Positions 60,013 through 64,000 of a DNA stretch of 64,000 nucleotides are shown here, piece by piece. This stretch comes from Paracoccaceae bacterium (GTDB lineage Bacteria > Pseudomonadota > Alphaproteobacteria > Rhodobacterales > Rhodobacteraceae). The stretch's first letter is position 1, and each line of letters starts with the position of its first letter. Below the pieces are notes generated by a model. The model ran no database searches. It had not been told where the DNA came from and saw only the letters and a list, made by a program, of their open reading frames with translations. A program made the position numbers and the translations under genes. The stretch lies in NCBI GenBank assembly GCA_002708925.1, contig PAPN01000014.1:111347-175346 (forward strand). Reading direction: 5' to 3'.

Positions 60013-60977
60013 GCACCATCGCCGCCGTGGCTATTGGCCGAAATGAGGGCGAACGCCTGCGTCGGTGTCTGACGTCCTTGGTGCAGCAGGCCGAACGTGT
60101 TGTGTATGTCGATTCCGGATCGGATGACGACAGCGTCCAGATGGCGCGGGCCATGGGGGTACAGGTGGTGCAGTTGGATAACGCGGTGCCGTTTACCGCT
60201 GCACGGGCCCGCAACGCGGGATTCGAGGCGCTGAAACCGGATTTGCCGGACTATGTGCAGTTTGTGGACGGCGATTGCGGGGTTACGCCCGGCTGGCTGG
60301 CCCAAGCCGCCGCCGAGCTGGATGAGCGTCCCGAACTGGGTCTGGTCACGGGCTGGCGCGAGGAAATCCACCCAGATCGCAGCCTGTATAACGCCATTGC
60401 CGATTTCGAATGGCACCGCCCGGCGGGGCAGATACAGGCCTGCGGAGGGGACATGATGGTGCGCGCGGCTGAATTCGATGCTCTGGGCGGGTTCAACCCG
60501 GTGGTCATCGCCGCCGAGGACGATGAATTTTGCGCCCGTCTGCGTAAATCGGGCAAGACCCTGTGGCGCCTGCCCGAACCCATGACGCGGCACGACGCCA
60601 ATATGATGCGATTCAGCGAATGGTGGCGGCGGGCCGTGCGCTCGGGGCACGGGTTTGCACAGGTCGGCGCGCTGCACCCCGAACATTTCGTGGCCGAGCG
60701 CAAACGCGTCTGGATTTTCGGGGCGCTGCTGCCGGCTTTGGCTCTGGTGGCGATGGTAACGGGCGTTTGGGCGGGGGTGGTGGCGATCGCGGCGGCCTAT
60801 GGGCTGTCTTATTTCCGCACGGTTTCCGGGCTGCACTCCGAAGGCCTGCCCCGCGACCAGGCAAAGCGGCTATCGGTCCTGTTGAGTCTGTCCAAGATTC
60901 CGAATTTCCTGGGTATGCTGACCTATTACAAACGCCGCCTGACCGGGGCGGACATGAAAATTATCGAGTATAAGTAA
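60009..60977 (+). CDS. Glycosyltransferase family 2, membrane-linked
   Basis: This 322-residue GT-A enzyme has the start AAVAIGRNEGERLRRCLTSL, the metal motif region FVDGDCGVT, and AAEDDEFCARLRKSGKTLWR. A C-terminal hydrophobic stretch (ALLPALALVAMVTGVWAGVV) probably holds it to the membrane. It overlaps the GT4 gene by ATGA and lies 11 bases before the fusion gene. Confidence 0.93.
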   Translation: MSTIAAVAIGRNEGERLRRCLTSLVQQAERVVYVDSGSDDDSVQMARAMGVQVVQLDNAVPFTAARARNAGFEALKPDLPDYVQFVDGDCGVTPGWLAQAAAELDERPELGLVTGWREEIHPDRSLYNAIADFEWHRPAGQIQACGGDMMVRAAEFDALGGFNPVVIAAEDDEFCARLRKSGKTLWRLPEPMTRHDANMMRFSEWWRRAVRSGHGFAQVGALHPEHFVAERKRVWIFGALLPALALVAMVTGVWAGVVAIAAAYGLSYFRTVSGLHSEGLPRDQAKRLSVLLSLSKIPNFLGMLTYYKRRLTGADMKIIEYK

Positions 60978-60988
60978 CGGAGACTCTT

Positions 60989-63079
60989 ATGAGCGCAGGT
61001 ATCAAGGTAGGATTGATCGGAGCAGGCTATATCGCCACCTGGCACGCGGATGCGGTGCAGGCCTGCCCGGATGCGCAGTTGTCTTGTATTTGCGATGTTT
61101 CGGCCACCGCGGCCAAGGGGCTGGCCCAGGGCTATGGCATTGCGGCCTATACCTCGGTTGAGGACATGATCGCCTCGGGCACTGTTCAGGCCGTGCATAT
61201 CCTGACCCCACCGCACCTGCACCACCCCATCGCCTTACAATGTATCGAGGCCGGGCTGCATGTGATCGTGGAAAAACCCGTGGCCCTGTCAGCAGCCGAA
61301 ACCCAAGAAATCACCGAGGCCGCCAAGGCCAGGGGCGTGCAATTCGCTGCCGGGCATAACTTCTTGGGAGTGCCGTCCTATCAGCGTCTGAAAACGGCCG
61401 TGCAGGCGGGGGATCTGGGAAAGGTGTCCTCGGTCGAGGTGACTTGGGCCCTGCCCATGGGCCCTCTGCGCGCCGGGCCCTATAACCTGTGGCTGCTGCG
61501 CGATCCGCAGAACCTGCTGCTGGAACTGGGCGCGCATCCCTATGCCTTTGCCGTCGATCTGCTGGGCGAGCTAGAGATCCTGGGCACCCAGCTGGGCCAA
61601 CCCGTCACCCTGCCCGGAGGCGCCGTGCGTCATCAATCCTGGCGCATTCTGGCGCGGGCCGGGGCGGTGGACGTGAGCTTTAACTTTTCGCTGGTGGAAA
61701 CCTATGATGATCGCTCGGTTGTGGTGCGGGGCTCGTCTGGGATGGCGCGGCTGGATTATGCGGCCGACACGCTGATCACCGGCTCGGAAAACACCGCCGA
61801 TCTGGTGATGAATCCGCTGCTGAAACAGATGAACCTGTCCTGGCAGCACCTGCGCGAAGGCCTGGGCAACGCCACCCGCCAGTTGGTATCGCTGAACCAG
61901 AAATCCCCCTATGGGCTGTCGTTCCGAGGCACCACAAACGCGATCTACGATGCGATCCGCCACCGTACCCCGATGGATGCGCGTTACGACGGGGCCGCTG
62001 CGCTGCGGGTCATGGGCGCGCTTGAACAGACCCTGGCCAAAACCGATCTGCCCACCGATCCTCAGCCCAAATCCGGCACGCCCAAGCCCACCGTGATGGT
62101 GATCGGCGGCACCGGCTTTATCGGGCGCAATCTGACGCGGGTGCTGGTGCAGCGGGGCTATGATGTGCGGGTGCTGAGCCGGGGCAAAACCGGCCCCTTC
62201 GATGACATTGCCGATCATGTGGAAACGGTCTCGGTCTCGTTGCAGGATAAGGACGGGCTGATCCAGGCGATGGAGGGCATAGATGCGGTCTATAACCTGG
62301 CCAAATCGCTGGATACCACTTGGGAGGACGCGCTGAAAAACGATGTGGGTGTCGCCGTCCGCGTGGCCGAGGCCTGCCTGGAGGCCGGGGTCAAACGGCT
62401 GATCTATACCGGCACGATTGCGTCCTATGACATGTCCAGCCCCGAAAGCCAGATCACCGAAGACACCGAATTTGGCGATATGGACGAACGAAACCTCTAT
62501 GCCCGCTCCAAGGCTGAATGCGAACGCCGCCTGACCGAGATGTACGAGGGGCGCGGGTTGCCTCTGGTCATTGCGCGCCCTGGGATTGTGGTGGGCGAGG
62601 GCGGCCCGTTACAGCATTGGGGGATCGGCCGCTGGCATGGCGCTGGCGCGGTGCGTATCTGGGGCGCGGGCCGGCATAACCTGCCGTTCGTTCTGGCCGA
62701 TGATGTTTCCGACGCGCTGATCCGGATGATGGAAACCGAAGAGGCGATCGGCCAGTCCTTTAACCTGATCGGCGAGCCGATGATGACTGCGCTGGACTAT
62801 TTTAACGCGATCCATCAGGCGACGGGCGCGCGGATCAAGGTGAACTCGGGCGATCTGACCAGTTTCTACGCGGCTGACGGGGTGAAATACGCGCTTAAGA
62901 AATTCGTGCTGCGCAAAAAGGGCGTGGTGCGCCCGTCCCTGTCCGATTGGAAATCGCGAGCGCATTTCGCTCAGTTCGATAACCGCAGGCCCAAGGACAT
63001 CCTGGGCTGGCGTCCGGAAACGGATCGCTCTGCATTCATTGAAAAAGCGATCACAAGGGCTAATCTATTCGGTTTGTAG
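60989..63079 (+). CDS. Fusion of Gfo/Idh/MocA oxidoreductase and NAD-dependent epimerase
   Basis: This 696-residue protein joins two complete enzymes. Residues 1-360 are a Gfo/Idh/MocA oxidoreductase (VGLIGAGYIATWHADAV, then IVEKPVALSAAET). Residues about 367-696 are an extended SDR epimerase (TVMVIGGTGFIGRNLTRVL, catalytic Tyr/Lys in LYARSKAECE, PFVLADDVSDALI). A Pro/Lys-rich linker (TDLPTDPQPKSGTPKP) separates them. It likely carries out two successive steps on one nucleotide sugar. The same two activities occur as separate genes at 56613 and 57722, so this is a fused paralogue pair. Confidence 0.92.
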   Translation: MSAGIKVGLIGAGYIATWHADAVQACPDAQLSCICDVSATAAKGLAQGYGIAAYTSVEDMIASGTVQAVHILTPPHLHHPIALQCIEAGLHVIVEKPVALSAAETQEITEAAKARGVQFAAGHNFLGVPSYQRLKTAVQAGDLGKVSSVEVTWALPMGPLRAGPYNLWLLRDPQNLLLELGAHPYAFAVDLLGELEILGTQLGQPVTLPGGAVRHQSWRILARAGAVDVSFNFSLVETYDDRSVVVRGSSGMARLDYAADTLITGSENTADLVMNPLLKQMNLSWQHLREGLGNATRQLVSLNQKSPYGLSFRGTTNAIYDAIRHRTPMDARYDGAAALRVMGALEQTLAKTDLPTDPQPKSGTPKPTVMVIGGTGFIGRNLTRVLVQRGYDVRVLSRGKTGPFDDIADHVETVSVSLQDKDGLIQAMEGIDAVYNLAKSLDTTWEDALKNDVGVAVRVAEACLEAGVKRLIYTGTIASYDMSSPESQITEDTEFGDMDERNLYARSKAECERRLTEMYEGRGLPLVIARPGIVVGEGGPLQHWGIGRWHGAGAVRIWGAGRHNLPFVLADDVSDALIRMMETEEAIGQSFNLIGEPMMTALDYFNAIHQATGARIKVNSGDLTSFYAADGVKYALKKFVLRKKGVVRPSLSDWKSRAHFAQFDNRRPKDILGWRPETDRSAFIEKAITRANLFGL

Positions 63080-63087
63080 GCTGTTTT

Positions 63088-63114
63088 AAGCCGGAAATGC
63101 TGTGTTTCCGGCTT
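63088..63114 (+). terminator. Hairpin after the fusion gene
   Basis: AAGCCGGAAA (63088-63097) and TTTCCGGCTT (63105-63114) make a perfect ten-pair stem with a seven-base loop, nine bases after the stop. The following bases are AATTTC, a weak T-run. It is probably the terminator of the exopolysaccharide operon. Confidence 0.7.
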
Positions 63115-63119
63115 AATTT

Positions 63120-63146
63120 CGCCCAGATTTTTTTGTCATCTGGGCG
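63120..63146. terminator. Second hairpin in tandem
   Basis: CGCCCAGAT (63120-63128) pairs with ATCTGGGCG (63138-63146) across a nine-base T-rich loop. It begins six bases after the first hairpin. The T-run is inside the loop rather than after the stem, so it may be a processing or protein site rather than a second terminator. Confidence 0.5.
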
Positions 63147-63223
63147 TGAACAAAACTCAGGATTCGGCTGGGTCGTTTACATATTCGCCAGAAACAGGAG
63201 CCTCATTTCGGGGGCCAGAGCAC

Positions 63224-64000
63224 ATGGTAAATTACGTCCTGCGCCGCAACCGGCGCAAAGAGATTGAGCAAGAAAAGCCAACCGAACGCCCGGTTCTGAT
63301 GGAGCGTGTGGCGCAGCAGGCTGCGCAAACCGATGCGCAGGAAGACGCCGTTCGAGAGGCCCTGCGCGCTGACATCCCCGCGCAGCCGGATTTATGGGCC
63401 GAACTGGCGCTGATCCCGGTGGACGGGCGTCAGATGGACGAAAATCTGATTATCACCGCCACGCGTCATGATCCGGCACACGCGACTTTTGATGTGTTGC
63501 GCACGCGTCTGGTACAAACCCTGTCCGAGCACGGCTGGCGCCGGGTTGCGATCACCTCGCCGACCAGCGGGTGCGGCAAAAGCTTTGTTGCGATGAACCT
63601 GGCGATCACATTGTCCCGATATGACAATTGCCGCACGGTGTTGATGGATATGGACATGCGTAGCCCCTCGTTGGCGCATATTCTGGGGCTTGAAGACGTC
63701 GGAAGCCTGGGGGACTGGCTGCGCGGCACGCGCCAGACGCGCCAGCAGTTCCGCCGCTTTGCAGATAACACCCTGAAAATCGGGAAAACCCTGGCGGTTG
63801 CTTTGAACGATAAGGTTGAACCATACGCTGCCGAATTGCTTCAGAAGCCCGAAACAAAAGAGCGGCTTGAACAGCTGGATGAGCAGCTATCACCCGATAT
63901 TGTCTTGTTCGATCTGCCGCCGGCCCTGGCGCAGGATGATGTGATGGCCCTGCGTCACATGTATGATGGCGTGTTTATCGTCGCGGGGGGCGGGCAAACC
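63224..64000 (+). CDS. CpsD/CapB-type tyrosine kinase, 3' end outside the window
   Basis: The frame is open from ATG 63224 to the last base, giving 259 residues. The visible part has a basic, charged start (MVNYVLRRNRRKEIEQEK), then the kinase ATPase. Walker A is TSPTSGCGKS (111-120), the Walker A' motif is VLMDMDMRSPSL (139-150), and Walker B is IVLFDLPPAL. This is the bacterial tyrosine kinase family that controls chain length and export of exopolysaccharide. AACAGGAG lies about 22 bases upstream, which is far for a ribosome site. Whether a Tyr-rich tail follows cannot be seen. Confidence 0.85.
   Translation, partial: MVNYVLRRNRRKEIEQEKPTERPVLMERVAQQAAQTDAQEDAVREALRADIPAQPDLWAELALIPVDGRQMDENLIITATRHDPAHATFDVLRTRLVQTLSEHGWRRVAITSPTSGCGKSFVAMNLAITLSRYDNCRTVLMDMDMRSPSLAHILGLEDVGSLGDWLRGTRQTRQQFRRFADNTLKIGKTLAVALNDKVEPYAAELLQKPETKERLEQLDEQLSPDIVLFDLPPALAQDDVMALRHMYDGVFIVAGGGQT

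Noticed and set aside
1..64000. CRISPR array, insertion sequence, integrase or rRNA
   Set aside because: No regular spaced repeats, transposase, tyrosine or serine recombinase, or rRNA sequence was recognised anywhere in the window.

Overview
The window looks like chromosome of a marine-type alphaproteobacterium, most likely family Rhodobacteraceae (Roseobacter group). This is inferred from high-GC coding with tightly overlapping genes, a flagellar cluster arranged as in that family, CtrA-like boxes in front of flagellar operons, and an anoxygenic-phototroph-like cyclohexanecarboxylate gene set. No rRNA or CRISPR array is present.

Region 1 (1-6.75 kb) is an alicyclic acid degradation cluster closely matching the bad/ali genes of Rhodopseudomonas palustris. 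It holds a 5'-cut acyl-CoA dehydrogenase, a MarR repressor (badR-like), badH, badI, aliB, aliA and a second SDR. Together they activate cyclohexanecarboxylate to its CoA ester, oxidise the ring and cleave it towards pimeloyl-CoA. The badK hydratase is not in the window. The last SDR is broken at its C-terminus, where the next region begins.

Region 2 (about 6.74-14.25 kb) is a phage-derived accessory island. It contains a primase-like fragment, small genes, a terminase small subunit, a large subunit split in two ORFs, a convergent type II restriction-modification pair, an HNH nuclease, a complete tRNA-Thr(CGT), a Panacea-domain antitoxin with an unknown partner, a small ORF and two 3'-truncated tRNA-Thr-like remnants. 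It has no portal, capsid, tail or integrase gene.

Region 3 (14.4-19.5 kb) is a copper/redox cluster: a Cys/His-rich secreted protein, two c-type cytochromes, CopC, CopD, a Tat-exported multicopper oxidase, a Crp/Fnr regulator and a His-rich secreted protein.

Region 4 (19.7-30.9 kb) is a type II secretion system: gspDEF, gspC, a TPR lipoprotein, gspM-L-K-J-I-H-G on the minus strand and the prepilin peptidase. It is followed (31-40 kb) by two Sel1-repeat proteins, two secreted proteins, two sulfotransferases and a 1025-residue fusion of a permease with an FG-GAP/VCBS and ASPIC/UnbV calcium-type module.

Region 5 (40-53.6 kb) is flagellar: a TPR-like exported protein, motA, a MotE-like protein, a small coiled-coil protein and fliL on the minus strand; fliF, fliH, fliN and fliP on the plus strand; and flgI, flgL, flgK, flgE and motB on the minus strand. 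Three promoter regions carry CtrA-like boxes.

Region 6 (53.7-55.7 kb) holds a DUF1045 gene and a PhnM-like amidohydrolase that seems to have lost metal ligands. Region 7 (55.7-64 kb) is an exopolysaccharide cluster: a WecG/TagA transferase, an oxidoreductase, an epimerase, GT4 and GT2 transferases, an oxidoreductase-epimerase fusion, and a CpsD-type tyrosine kinase cut by the window end.
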